Positions 25,291-34,243 of a stretch of 64,000 bases of DNA are shown piece after piece; the first letter of the stretch is position 1; each line of letters starts with the position of its first letter. Made by a program: the position numbers and the translations under genes. Origin of the DNA: an uncultured Catenibacterium sp. (GTDB lineage: Bacteria; Bacillota_I; Bacilli_A; Erysipelotrichales; Coprobacillaceae); the NCBI RefSeq assembly GCF_900540665.1, contig NZ_UQGV01000001.1, positions 28,507-92,506 on the forward strand, given 5' to 3'. Under the pieces are notes generated by a model. That model saw only the letters and a list, made by a program, of their open reading frames with translations, did not search any database and was not told the origin of the DNA.

Positions 25291-26403
25291 ATGAAAAAGA
25301 AAATGATTATTATTGGGGGAGGTATATCAGGTATATATCTTTCTATTTTATTAAAAAAATATCTAGATATCGATGTTGTTGTACTAGAAGCTAATGACAA
25401 GCCATTAAAGAAGCTTCTTGCGACAGGGAATGGTCGCTGTAATCTTTCTAACAAGGATCTAGATAAGTCACATTATGATGGAGAAGCCAAACCATGGGTG
25501 AGTGATATTATTCATCACTTTGATATTGTGGAAGCTTTAAAAGATATTGGACTTTATACAAAATATATGGGCAATCTCTTATATCCTTATAGTGAATCAG
25601 CCAAAGCTGTTCAAACGTTATTCTTAAATAGAGCAGAAGAATATGGTGTGAAAATAATCTGTGAGGAAGAAGTCTTGTCTATTAAAAAGAATAAGCATGG
25701 TTATTTAATACATGCCATCAATAAGGATTATCAAGCAGATTATGTCACTATCTCTTGTGGAACACCTGCTGGCAAGTTATCTGGCATGAAAGATAGAAGA
25801 ACACTTTTTAACTCTCTAGAAGTGGATTATCGTCCTATGAGACCTACTATTACTCAGTTGATAACTGAACCTGCTTATAAGAAATTAAAGGGTGTCAGAA
25901 TGAAAGGAGAATTTACTTTAAAAGGGCATAAAGAAAAAGGTGAACTTCTTTTTACGGATTATGGCATCAGTGGGATTGCAGTAATGGTCTTAAGCCGTTA
26001 TGCATGTCCTGGGGATAAAATTGTATGTGATTTCTATCCTGAATTTACTGATCAGGAACTACATTCAATTATTCGTACATTAAAAACAATGAATGGTCCT
26101 TATGATGGTCTGGTTCATCCTAAATTAGTGCCAATAGTAGAAAATCAGAAGAACCCGGTCTCTTTCCTTAAACATCTAGAATTCACTGTTAAAGCTTTAA
26201 GAGGGGAAGAATTTGCCCAGGCAGATTGTGGAGGACTGATGATTTCCAATTTTGATAAATCCTTTGAATTTATTAACTACCCTCATCTTTATGCGACAGG
26301 TGAAATATTAGATATCACTGGGGATTGTGGTGGTTATAACATTCATTTTGCATTAGCAAGTGCTTATTCTGTATTTGAGGAAGTTTCAAAAACAATACAA
26401 TAA
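25291..26403 (+). CDS. HI0933/YhiN-family flavoprotein
   Basis: A 370-residue FAD/NAD(P)-dependent oxidoreductase of the HI0933 family, function unknown in any organism. The dinucleotide-binding start is MIIIGGGISGIYLSILLKK, followed by the family signature KKLLATGNGRCNLSN, and the C-terminus has ADCGGLMISN and YATGEILDITGDCGGYNIHFALASAY, binding FAD. AGGTGTATAAAA precedes the ATG. It is read alone, divergent from the yebC-type gene. Confidence 0.9.
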   Translation: MKKKMIIIGGGISGIYLSILLKKYLDIDVVVLEANDKPLKKLLATGNGRCNLSNKDLDKSHYDGEAKPWVSDIIHHFDIVEALKDIGLYTKYMGNLLYPYSESAKAVQTLFLNRAEEYGVKIICEEEVLSIKKNKHGYLIHAINKDYQADYVTISCGTPAGKLSGMKDRRTLFNSLEVDYRPMRPTITQLITEPAYKKLKGVRMKGEFTLKGHKEKGELLFTDYGISGIAVMVLSRYACPGDKIVCDFYPEFTDQELHSIIRTLKTMNGPYDGLVHPKLVPIVENQKNPVSFLKHLEFTVKALRGEEFAQADCGGLMISNFDKSFEFINYPHLYATGEILDITGDCGGYNIHFALASAYSVFEEVSKTIQ

Positions 26404-26468
26404 ATTAGGAAAAAGGTAAATAAAATCAAATATATTTGTTTTGGTATAAAAAAGGTGACGAAATTATA

Positions 26469-26496
26469 TTGACAAACCCAAATGAGATTGTATAAT
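26469..26496 (+). promoter_or_regulatory. sigma-A promoter of the liv operon
   Basis: Perfect TTGACA (26469-26474) and TATAAT (26491-26496) with a 16-base spacer, 32 bases before the livJ start. This should be a strong housekeeping promoter. Confidence 0.9.
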
Positions 26497-26527
26497 AAGG
26501 GACATATACAAATTGGAGGGATAATGT

Positions 26528-27670
26528 ATGAAATTCAAAACAATCGTGACAGCTGGTGCAGTCGCAGCAATGTTAGTAGGTTGTAGTAATGGGAATTCTA
26601 CTACAACAGATATCAAAGCACCTAAATTTGGTTTTATCGGTCCATTAAGTGGCGAAGCGTCTCAGTATGGTACTGCTGTAAAGAATGCTATGAAGATGGC
26701 TATTAATGACTATAACAAGAAGCATGGCACAAAGATTACAGGTGTTTATTATGATGATAAGGCTGATCCAACTACTGCCGTTAACGACTATAACAAACTA
26801 TATAATGATGATAAGGTCACTGCAGTTCTTTCACCAGTAACAACTGGTTCAGCACTTTCTGTAGCAAGCGCTGCAAGCAAGAACAATACACCTATTCTTT
26901 CACCATCTGCAACAGGTGATAAATTCACTATGAATGGTAAGACAGCTTATAAGAATGTATTTAGAATCTGTACAAATGACTCTTATGCAGGTACTTTCTT
27001 AGGTAAAGAAACAAAGACTAAATATAACTTCAAGAATGTAGCAGTTCTATATAATAAGGAATCTGATTATTCTACTGGTGTAGCATCTGCTTATAAAGCT
27101 GAAGCGAAGAAGCAGGGTGTCAATGTTTCATTCTATGAAGCATACAATGCGAATACTAAAGATTTCTCAACATTCATTTCTAAGATCAAGCAGACTAATC
27201 CAGATGCTGTCTTCTTACCAGACTATTATGAATCAGTTGTATCTATTACTAAACAGTTAAGAGATTCTGGTGTTAAGACTACAGTCTTCGGTGCTGACGG
27301 CTGGGATGGTGTTCTTGGTGTTAAGGGTGTTAATACTGCAGACTTTGAAAACTGCTTCTTCACAAGTGGTTACAATAAAGATGCAACAAGCGGTCCAGCA
27401 TATGAATTCGTAAAAGCTTACGAAAAAGAATATGGAACAACTCCAAGTATGTTCGCTGGTATGGCTTATGATACAGTAACAGTTATGATGAAAGCTATCA
27501 ACAAGGCTAAATCTACAGATCCTGAAAAGGTTAATGCAGCATTAGAAAAGATTAAGATTTCTGATGATGAAGCAGTTTGTGGTGGATTCACTTATGATAA
27601 GAACCACAATCCTGTTAAGGAATTAAATATCGTTACTGTTAAGAACGGTCAGTATGTAACTGCAAAATAA
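26528..27670 (+). CDS. livJ: branched-chain amino acid ABC transporter, substrate-binding lipoprotein
   Basis: A 380-residue periplasmic-binding-fold lipoprotein. The signal ends in lipobox MLVGCSN; the mature protein starts with FGFIGPLSGEASQYGTAVKNAMKMA, the type I Leu/Ile/Val-binding fold (Peripla_BP_6), with ATTGSALSVAS and SPSATGDKFT ligand-loop regions. It captures branched-chain or related amino acids outside the cell and delivers them to LivHM. GGAGG precedes the ATG. A hairpin after its stop likely gives the binding protein more transcript than the membrane genes. Confidence 0.93.
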   Translation: MKFKTIVTAGAVAAMLVGCSNGNSTTTDIKAPKFGFIGPLSGEASQYGTAVKNAMKMAINDYNKKHGTKITGVYYDDKADPTTAVNDYNKLYNDDKVTAVLSPVTTGSALSVASAASKNNTPILSPSATGDKFTMNGKTAYKNVFRICTNDSYAGTFLGKETKTKYNFKNVAVLYNKESDYSTGVASAYKAEAKKQGVNVSFYEAYNANTKDFSTFISKIKQTNPDAVFLPDYYESVVSITKQLRDSGVKTTVFGADGWDGVLGVKGVNTADFENCFFTSGYNKDATSGPAYEFVKAYEKEYGTTPSMFAGMAYDTVTVMMKAINKAKSTDPEKVNAALEKIKISDDEAVCGGFTYDKNHNPVKELNIVTVKNGQYVTAK

Positions 27671-27675
27671 CGATG

Positions 27676-27709
27676 AATAAAGGAGAGTTCATCTCTCCTT
27701 ATTTTTTTA
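27676..27709 (+). terminator. intra-operon terminator between livJ and livH
   Basis: AAGGAGAG and CTCTCCTT arms with a five-base loop and a TTTTTTT tail. Partial read-through would set the high binding-protein to permease ratio usual for these importers. Confidence 0.85.
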
Positions 27710-27730
27710 TTATAGAGGGGAGAAGTAATT

Positions 27731-28603
27731 ATGATTAACTTTATCAACCAGATCATCAACGGACTCTCGACTGGGAGTATGTATGCTTTAGTTGCAATTG
27801 GTTATACAATGGTTTATGGTATTGCGAAAATGATCAACTTCGCACATGGTGATATCATCATGGCAGGTGCTTATTTTGCATTAATCGCCATGGGTTTTGT
27901 TGGACCTATTCCAGCTATTATATTTTCTATAGTTGCGACTGCAGCTTTAGGTGTTTTAACAGAAAAAGTCGCTTATAAACCTTTAAGAGGTAAAGGTTCA
28001 CTTGAAGTATTGATCACTGCCATTGGTGTCAGCTATTTATTAGAAAATGTATTCTTATTAATCTTTGGTAGTGCAGCTCGTACATTCCCACAGATCATGC
28101 CAAAGGGTACAATCAATCTTGGGGGTATATCTATCAAATATATTACTTTAATTACATTGATTGTCACTGCGGTATGTACTGCTATTCTTTTATTCTTTAT
28201 TAATAAGACAAAACTTGGTAAAGCAATGCGTGCTGTATCAGAAGACCAGGGTGCAGCTCAATTGATGGGTATTAACGTGGATACAACAGTATCACTTACA
28301 TTTGCGATTGGTTCAGGTCTTGGTGCTATTGCAGGTGTTATTTATGGATGTGCTTATTCATTAATCACTCCATATATCGGTTTGATGTTAGGTATTAAAG
28401 CATTTATTGCAGCAGTACTTGGTGGAATTGGTAGTGTACCTGGAGCTATGGTTGGTGGTTTGATGCTTGGTGTTGCTGAATCACTTACTATTGCCTATAT
28501 CTCTTCAGATTTCTCTGATGCAGTTGTATTTGGTATTCTTATTATTGTCTTATTAGTTAAGCCAGCAGGCTTATTTGGTAAGAATGTAAGAGAGAAGGTG
28601 TAG
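27731..28603 (+). CDS. livH: branched-chain amino acid ABC transporter permease LivH
   Basis: A 290-residue permease with about eight membrane helices. The N-terminus FINQIINGLSTGSMYALVAIGYTMVYGIAKMINFAHGD is diagnostic, and the cytoplasmic coupling region AMRAVSEDQGAAQLMGINVD contacts the ATPases. It pairs with LivM. GAGGGGAGAAG precedes its start, and the next gene begins three bases after its stop. Confidence 0.95.
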   Translation: MINFINQIINGLSTGSMYALVAIGYTMVYGIAKMINFAHGDIIMAGAYFALIAMGFVGPIPAIIFSIVATAALGVLTEKVAYKPLRGKGSLEVLITAIGVSYLLENVFLLIFGSAARTFPQIMPKGTINLGGISIKYITLITLIVTAVCTAILLFFINKTKLGKAMRAVSEDQGAAQLMGINVDTTVSLTFAIGSGLGAIAGVIYGCAYSLITPYIGLMLGIKAFIAAVLGGIGSVPGAMVGGLMLGVAESLTIAYISSDFSDAVVFGILIIVLLVKPAGLFGKNVREKV

Positions 28604-28606
28604 TCT

Positions 28607-29554
28607 ATGAAAAAATTATTAAAAAACGAACTATTCAGATCATTGATACTATCAATTGCGATCTTTGCAGTATTGATGATAGGTACAGCTACATCTTTTA
28701 TTAACTCTTATAGACAGGGAATATTAATTCTTTGTGGTATTAATATTATCCTTGCTGTATCACTTAACTTAGCAGCTGGTTATTTAGGACAGCTTACTCT
28801 AGGACATGCTGGTTTCATGTCAGTAGGTGCTTATACATCTGCTTTAATTAGTATTTATTTAAATCTTCCATTTATCGTATCACTACTTATTGGTGCGATT
28901 GCAGCTGGTATTATTGGTTTAATTATTGGTATTCCAGTATTAAGATTAAAAGGTGACTATCTTTGTATTATCACTCTTGCTTTCAATGAAATCATCCGTG
29001 TTATTATGAATAACCTTGAAATCACTAATGGCGCAAAAGGTTTAATTGGTATTCCTATGAATACAAATCTTGTTTATGTCTATATCGCAATGATTATCAC
29101 AATCTTTGTCGTATATTCAATTGTGAAATCTAGACATGGACGTGCAATCATCTCAATTCGTGAAGATGAAACAGCATCAGAATTATCAGGTATTGATGTT
29201 GGTTATTATAAAGTATTTGCCTTTGCAGTGAGTGCTGTTTTTGCTGGACTTGCAGGAGGCTTATATGCTCACTATTATACAGTTATCCTTCCTAAAGGAT
29301 TTGACTTCAACAAATCAGTTGAAATTCTAGTTATGGTAGTACTAGGTGGTATGGGTAACTTAAAGGGCTCTATTATTGCAGCTATTGTTCTTACTGTCAT
29401 TCCAGAATTATTGATCTCATTCTCACAGTACAGAATGTTGTTATACGCAATTGTATTAATTGTCGCTATGATTTTAAAGGCAACAGGTAAAGGCGAACAG
29501 ATCATAGAACGTCTTCCGTTCTTTAAAAAGAAAGATGAGGTGAAGCCAGAATGA
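28607..29554 (+). CDS. livM: branched-chain amino acid ABC transporter permease LivM
   Basis: A 315-residue permease with about ten helices, the partner of LivH. Conserved parts are LNLAAGYLGQLTLGHAGFM, the coupling loop SIREDETASELSGIDV, and GGLYAHYYTVILPKGFDF near the end, then a charged KKKDEVKPE tail. Its stop overlaps the LivG start (ATGA). Confidence 0.94.
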   Translation: MKKLLKNELFRSLILSIAIFAVLMIGTATSFINSYRQGILILCGINIILAVSLNLAAGYLGQLTLGHAGFMSVGAYTSALISIYLNLPFIVSLLIGAIAAGIIGLIIGIPVLRLKGDYLCIITLAFNEIIRVIMNNLEITNGAKGLIGIPMNTNLVYVYIAMIITIFVVYSIVKSRHGRAIISIREDETASELSGIDVGYYKVFAFAVSAVFAGLAGGLYAHYYTVILPKGFDFNKSVEILVMVVLGGMGNLKGSIIAAIVLTVIPELLISFSQYRMLLYAIVLIVAMILKATGKGEQIIERLPFFKKKDEVKPE

Positions 29555-30327
29555 GTACACCATTATTAAAAGCAGAAGGTCTTGGCATACAGTTTGGTGG
29601 ATTAAAGGCCGTAGATGAATTTAACTTTGAAATCGATAAGAACCAGTTATTTGGTTTAATTGGTCCAAATGGTGCAGGTAAAACAACTGTCTTCAACCTA
29701 TTAACAGGTGTTTATCAGCCTACAAGTGGTCGTATCCTTTTTGAGGGACATCCAATTAAAAAAGCAAACACTATTAAGATTACTAAAGCAGGTATCGCAA
29801 GAACTTTCCAGAATATCCGTTTATTCAAGGAAATGACCGTTATTGATAACGTAAAGGTAGGATTACATTACTCTCATCCATATACAGTATTTGATGCTTT
29901 ATTACATACACCTAAATACAAGAAGGCTGAAGCAGCTATGCAGGAAGAGGCTTTATCTCTATTACGAGTTTTCCATCTAGAAGAATTTGCGGAGTCTAAG
30001 GCAAAGAACTTACCTTATGGTAAACAGAGAAAACTTGAAATTGCGAGAGCACTTGCAACTGCTCCTAAACTATTGCTTCTTGATGAACCTGCTGCAGGAA
30101 TGAACCCTACAGAAACAGCTGAATTAATGGAAACTATTAAAATAGTAAGAGAAAAGTTCTCAGTCGCTATTCTTCTTATTGAACATGATATGAAGCTTGT
30201 TATGGGAATCTGTGAAAAGATTGCTGTATTAAACTTTGGTACAGTACTTGCTTTTGGTACACCTGAAGAAATTAGAAACAACCCTGATGTTGTAGCTGCC
30301 TACTTAGGCAATGAAGAGGAGGGCTAA
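29551..30327 (+). CDS. livG: branched-chain amino acid ABC transporter ATPase LivG
   Basis: A 258-residue ATPase. Walker A is GPNGAGKTT, the Q-loop is in ARTFQNIRLFKEMTV (a LivG hallmark), the signature is the degenerate LPYGKQRKLEIARAL and Walker B is LLLLDEPAAGMNP, with IEHDMKLVM as H-loop. It energises LivHM with LivF. It starts inside the livM stop. Confidence 0.96.
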   Translation: MSTPLLKAEGLGIQFGGLKAVDEFNFEIDKNQLFGLIGPNGAGKTTVFNLLTGVYQPTSGRILFEGHPIKKANTIKITKAGIARTFQNIRLFKEMTVIDNVKVGLHYSHPYTVFDALLHTPKYKKAEAAMQEEALSLLRVFHLEEFAESKAKNLPYGKQRKLEIARALATAPKLLLLDEPAAGMNPTETAELMETIKIVREKFSVAILLIEHDMKLVMGICEKIAVLNFGTVLAFGTPEEIRNNPDVVAAYLGNEEEG

Positions 30328-30329
30328 AG

Positions 30330-31037
30330 ATGTTATTAGAAGTTAAGGATCTTGAAGTACACTACGGTGTCATTAATGCGATTAAGAAGATTTCATTTAA
30401 TGTTGAAGAAGGTGAAATCGTTGCACTTATCGGTGCCAATGGTGCGGGTAAAACAAGTACAATGCATGCTATTTCTGGCTTATTAAATGGCAAGAGTGGT
30501 GAAATCATCTTTAATGGTGAAAACATCATGAAGACTCCTGCACATAAAATTGTTTCTAAAGGTCTTGCACAGGTTCCTGAAGGACGTCGTATCTTTGCTC
30601 AGTTGAGTGTTGAAGATAACCTAGAAATGGGTGCTTATCTTCGTAATGATGCAGATGGTATCAAGAATGATATTGAACATATTTATACATTATTCCCACG
30701 TTTAAGAGAAAGAAAGAAACAGTTAGCCGGTACATTATCTGGTGGTGAGCAGCAGATGCTTGCTATGGGCCGTGCTTTGATGTCTAAACCAAAACTATTA
30801 TTACTAGATGAACCATCAATGGGTCTTTCTCCGATCCTTGTTAATGAAATCTTTGATATCATTAAAGAAGTAAATGAAAAAGAAGGTATGACTATTCTAC
30901 TTGTAGAACAGAATGCCAATAAAGCACTCTCTATCGCAAATCATGCTTATGTACTTGAAACAGGTAACATTACTGTATCAGGTAAAGCTGAAGATGTCGC
31001 AAATAATCCACGTGTTAGAGAAGCATATCTTGGATAA
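30330..31037 (+). CDS. livF: branched-chain amino acid ABC transporter ATPase LivF
   Basis: A 235-residue ATPase with Walker A GANGAGKTS, the LivF-type VPEGRRIFAQLSVEDNLEMGAY, signature TLSGGEQQMLAMGRAL and Walker B LLLLDEPSMGLSP. It is two bases downstream of livG and ends the operon at an intrinsic terminator. Confidence 0.96.
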   Translation: MLLEVKDLEVHYGVINAIKKISFNVEEGEIVALIGANGAGKTSTMHAISGLLNGKSGEIIFNGENIMKTPAHKIVSKGLAQVPEGRRIFAQLSVEDNLEMGAYLRNDADGIKNDIEHIYTLFPRLRERKKQLAGTLSGGEQQMLAMGRALMSKPKLLLLDEPSMGLSPILVNEIFDIIKEVNEKEGMTILLVEQNANKALSIANHAYVLETGNITVSGKAEDVANNPRVREAYLG

Positions 31038-31039
31038 TA

Positions 31040-31067
31040 AGTTCTCCCTTGGGGAGGACTTTTTTTG
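31040..31067 (+). terminator. liv operon terminator
   Basis: AGTTCTCCC and GGGAGGACT arms (one G-T pair) then TTTTTTT. A near copy of this hairpin lies after the antitoxin gene at 32541-32570. Confidence 0.88.
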
Positions 31068-31082
31068 TTTTATTTTATGTAA

Positions 31083-31158
31083 TTTACCTTACAGGTTAAT
31101 TTTAAATATTGCATTTTGGTGCTTTATAGGTTATAATGTATTTACCTCAAAGGTAAAT
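31083..31158 (+). promoter_or_regulatory. toxin-antitoxin promoter with two operator palindromes
   Basis: A perfect ATTTACCT-CAA-AGGTAAAT palindrome (31140-31158) and an imperfect copy with TTTACC...GGTTAA arms (31083-31099) flank a TATAAT at 31132-31137. Two like palindromes around a promoter fit autorepression by the antitoxin HTH. Confidence 0.75.
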
Positions 31159-31177
31159 CAAAGAGAGGAGTGTTTGC

Positions 31178-31473
31178 TTGAAGATCACATATAAAAATAA
31201 AAGGATTGAGAAGGTTTGCACAATTGCAGACGAAGCAGAGAGAAGATATGGGCCAAGAATGGCAGAGAAGATTCATCAACGCATAGATGAAATTGATGCA
31301 TCTGATACGGTTGAAGAGATGGTACAATCCCGTATTGGAAGATGTCATCCTTTAAAAGGTGATCGAAAGGGTCAATATGCAATGGAATTAGCACAACCCT
31401 ATCGTTTGATTTTTACAAAAGAGGTAATGAAATTCAAATTGTAAATGTAATCGAAATAGTAGATTATCATTAA
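31178..31473 (+). pseudogene. higB: HigB/RelE-type toxin gene with C-terminal frameshift
   Basis: RelE/ParE-fold mRNA-interferase-type toxin. The zero frame gives 88 residues (MKITYKNKRIEKVC, AEKIHQRIDEI, IGRCHPLKGDRKGQYAMEL, QPYRLIF) and stops at 31444 after VMKFKL. In the -1 frame from 31423 the sequence reads GNEIQIVNVIEIVDYH and stops at 31473, which is the tail expected for this toxin family. So one base has probably been lost around 31415-31424, replacing the last 16 residues by six. GGAG seven bases upstream sets a TTG start at 31178. Residual activity is uncertain; a sequencing error is possible. Confidence 0.75.
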
Positions 31474-31486
31474 TTAGGAGGAAAAA

Positions 31487-32542
31487 ATGATGGTGAAGAG
31501 TCGCACATTTATTGCAACACCGCCAGGCACAACTATTAAAGAACAACTGCTAGACAAAGGTATGAGTCAAAAAGAATTTGCGACACGAATGGATTTATCA
31601 CAAAAACATGTGAGTAAACTAATCAATGGTGAAGTTCAGCTGACTCCGGATGTTGCGGTACGTTTAGAAATGGTATTAGGTATTCCAGCTAAGTTTTGGA
31701 ATAAATTAGAAGCTACTTATCGCGAAAAGTTAATTAAGGCAAATGCGGAAAATGAAATGGATGCGGATATAGAAATTGCCAGAAAGATGCCATATAATGA
31801 AATGGTTAAATATGGATGGGTACCAGTTGCCAAAAAGATTGAAGAAAAAGTGGTAAATTTAAAAAAGTTTTTTGGAGTAGTAAGTTTAGTATTGCTTAAA
31901 GATATGCGTTTATCTAAGATTGCTTGTCGTAGACTTGCTGATACAGAAAAAAGTAACTATGCTTTGATGGCTTGGGCACAACAGGCAAGAATATTAGCAC
32001 GTGATATTAAAGTATCATCAATAGATTTAAAAACACTAGAGCACAAATTATCTGAAATAAGGAGTATGACTACTCTAGATCCAGATGTTTTTTGTATAGA
32101 GCTAGAAAATCTGCTTGCAGGATGTGGTATTGCTCTTATTTTTCTTCCTCATATTGGAGGTTCGTTCTTACATGGTGCAACTTTTGTTGATGGAAATAAA
32201 ATAGTTATAGGTCTCACTGTTAGAGGTAAGGATGCAGATAGATTTTGGTTTAGCTTGTTTCATGAATTGGGTCATATTTTACTTGGTCATATTAATAATA
32301 TTGATGGTACCACTGAAGAGGATGAAAACTCAGCAGACCAGTTTGCGCAGGAGATATTAATTCCTACGGCTGATTTGGGTGAGTTTGTATCTCAAAATGA
32401 TTTTTCTCGATCATCTATCTGTGATTTTGCGGAAAAAGAAAATATTCAAAGTGGTATTGTAGTAGGTCGTCTACAAAAAGAACATTTCATAAATTATAAT
32501 CAGTATAATGATTTGAAAACTAAATATGAGATAACATCTTGA
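31487..32542 (+). CDS. higA: HigA-type antitoxin with ImmA/IrrE metallopeptidase domain
   Basis: A 351-residue protein joining an N-terminal XRE helix-turn-helix (about residues 15-75, MSQKEFATRMDLSQKHVSKLINGE) to a C-terminal ImmA/IrrE zinc peptidase domain (FHELGHILLGH, His259/Glu260/His263, and downstream Glu in ENSADQFAQEIL). This long HigA form is common in gut Firmicutes, paired with a RelE-like toxin encoded just upstream. AGGAGG at 31476-31481 serves the ATG at 31487 or the next ATG at 31490. The HTH most likely binds the ACCT palindromes upstream of the module. Confidence 0.9.
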   Translation: MMVKSRTFIATPPGTTIKEQLLDKGMSQKEFATRMDLSQKHVSKLINGEVQLTPDVAVRLEMVLGIPAKFWNKLEATYREKLIKANAENEMDADIEIARKMPYNEMVKYGWVPVAKKIEEKVVNLKKFFGVVSLVLLKDMRLSKIACRRLADTEKSNYALMAWAQQARILARDIKVSSIDLKTLEHKLSEIRSMTTLDPDVFCIELENLLAGCGIALIFLPHIGGSFLHGATFVDGNKIVIGLTVRGKDADRFWFSLFHELGHILLGHINNIDGTTEEDENSADQFAQEILIPTADLGEFVSQNDFSRSSICDFAEKENIQSGIVVGRLQKEHFINYNQYNDLKTKYEITS

Positions 32543-32570
32543 GTTCTCCTTTTTGGGAGGACTTTTTTTA
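32541..32570 (+). terminator. antitoxin gene terminator, look-alike of the liv terminator
   Basis: AGTTCTCC and GGAGGACT arms followed by TTTTTTT, overlapping the antitoxin stop. Stem ends and U-tract match the liv terminator almost base for base; only the loop differs. Confidence 0.85.
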
Positions 32571-32649
32571 TATATACATCACTATTTTTAAAATATTAAA
32601 AAATTCTTAATTAAAAAAATAGCGATATATGCAATATAAAATACAAATA

Positions 32650-32702
32650 CTTAAGAAAATCTTAAGAAAATAGTAGACAGATATAAGCCATGGTGTTATA
32701 AT
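32650..32702 (+). promoter_or_regulatory. tandem 11-bp repeats plus promoter of the NlpC/P60 gene
   Basis: CTTAAGAAAAT occurs twice in perfect tandem (32650-32660, 32661-32671), directly followed by TAGACA (32674-32679), a 17-base spacer and TATAAT (32697-32702). Direct repeats with 11-bp spacing abutting a -35 are how OmpR/PhoB-class activators are usually arranged. Confidence 0.75.
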
Positions 32703-32733
32703 CGCATTTGTTGACAAGCAAAGGAGAATAACT

Positions 32734-34173
32734 ATGACTCAAAATGCCCCCACAACTTTTAATGCAATTGTAGAGAGAATCAGAACTTCAAAAACAATGT
32801 TGTTGCCAGCAGTTGCAATCTCAGCATTTGCCCTTGTAGGTTATGCTGCGGCTGACCGTCAGGCACCTGTTATTCATTCAAATAAGATTGTTGTTCCTTA
32901 TGGTACAAAGCTTAATGCATCTGATTTTGAAATTACAGATAACCGTGATAATTTAGATATCATGGATGTTTCTATTAAATCAGGATCATATGAAGCAAAA
33001 CAGTTGGGTACTTATTCAGTGACAGTTTCTGTCACTGATACATTCAAGAATACAACTAATAAAGAAGTTGAAGTACAGGTTATTGATAATGAAGCACCTG
33101 TTATTGCATCACGCGTTGATGGTGGTTATATCATAGATGTAGAAGCAAATGGTTCAAATAACTTATTAGACTATGTGAAAGCAACAGATAATGTAGATGG
33201 TGACGTCAGTGATTTCATTACTTTCAATGGCGATATTGATACAACTGTTATTGGGGAACAGAAGGTTGTTGCTCATGTAGAAGATAATGCAGGTAATAAA
33301 GCTGAAAAAACACTTTCGTTTAATGTAAAGGACGCTGTTGCACCAGTACTTACTCAAAAGACACAGTCATTTGATGTGAACTATGGTGAACCTTTCAATC
33401 CTGCTGATTATTTTAATGTATCAGATAATTTTGATCCATCTCCAGTATTAACTGTTAAAGGTGATATTGATACTAAGAAATTAAATAGTGAACAGAAAGC
33501 AACTATTATCGCAACTGATAATAGTGGTAATGAAACAAAACAGACATGTACTTTCAATATTAAGGATATCAAAGGTCCTGAAATTAAGTTAAATACAAAT
33601 AAAGTTTCTATTACTGAAGGAACATCTGTAAACTGGCGTTCACTTATTGTTTCAGCTATTGATAATTTAGATGGTGATTTAACTCAATATGTTGGAATCA
33701 GTGGTAATGTAGATGTCAATAATGAAGGACGCTATACAGCAACTTATACTGCAACTGATAAGACTGGTAACACAACAGTTGTTAATATTCCTGTAGAAGT
33801 AAAATCTAGAAATGCAGCCCTTATTCAGACTGCTTTAGGTAAGATTGGATGCCGTTATAGAATGGGTGCTGTAGGGCCTAATGTCTTTGACTGTTCAAGC
33901 TTTACTAGATGGGTATATAGACAAAATGGACGTTCTTTAAGTGGTACAGCTGCTGTACAGTATAATACAACTCAGAGAGTAGATAGAAATGCATTAAAGC
34001 CTGGTGATCTTGTATTCTTTAAGAATACATATAAGAGAGGTATTTCTCATGTAGGTATTTATCTAGGTGGAGGCAGATTCGTACATGCTGCCAATGAAAA
34101 GAAGGGTGTTATCACTTCTTCTCTAGGTGAATCTTATTATGCTGCTCATTATGCAGGCGGAGGAAGAGTTTAA
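32734..34173 (+). CDS. secreted NlpC/P60 peptidase with Ig-like repeats
   Basis: A 479-residue cell-wall hydrolase. A 20-residue cytosolic leader and a signal or anchor segment (TMLLPAVAISAFALVGYAAA) precede four Ig-like (DUF5011/HYR-like) repeats of about 80 residues, each starting near an AP-V/I motif and ending in a DN-GN strand. The C-terminal NlpC/P60 domain has the triad Cys387 (FDCSSFTRW), His439 (ISHVGIY) and His451 (FVHAAN). It should cut D-glutamyl-diamino acid bonds in peptidoglycan. It has its own promoter with tandem repeats, and a terminator. Confidence 0.9.
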   Translation: MTQNAPTTFNAIVERIRTSKTMLLPAVAISAFALVGYAAADRQAPVIHSNKIVVPYGTKLNASDFEITDNRDNLDIMDVSIKSGSYEAKQLGTYSVTVSVTDTFKNTTNKEVEVQVIDNEAPVIASRVDGGYIIDVEANGSNNLLDYVKATDNVDGDVSDFITFNGDIDTTVIGEQKVVAHVEDNAGNKAEKTLSFNVKDAVAPVLTQKTQSFDVNYGEPFNPADYFNVSDNFDPSPVLTVKGDIDTKKLNSEQKATIIATDNSGNETKQTCTFNIKDIKGPEIKLNTNKVSITEGTSVNWRSLIVSAIDNLDGDLTQYVGISGNVDVNNEGRYTATYTATDKTGNTTVVNIPVEVKSRNAALIQTALGKIGCRYRMGAVGPNVFDCSSFTRWVYRQNGRSLSGTAAVQYNTTQRVDRNALKPGDLVFFKNTYKRGISHVGIYLGGGRFVHAANEKKGVITSSLGESYYAAHYAGGGRV

Positions 34174-34178
34174 TCTTT

Positions 34179-34210
34179 AAGGAAATCGGTTTCGATTTCC
34201 TCTTTTTTTT
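34179..34210 (+). terminator. NlpC/P60 gene terminator
   Basis: AGGAAATCG and CGATTTCCT arms with a GTTT loop and a long T tract. Confidence 0.88.
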
Positions 34211-34243
34211 GATAAAATAAAAAAAGCGAAGGGAGTGTTTATC

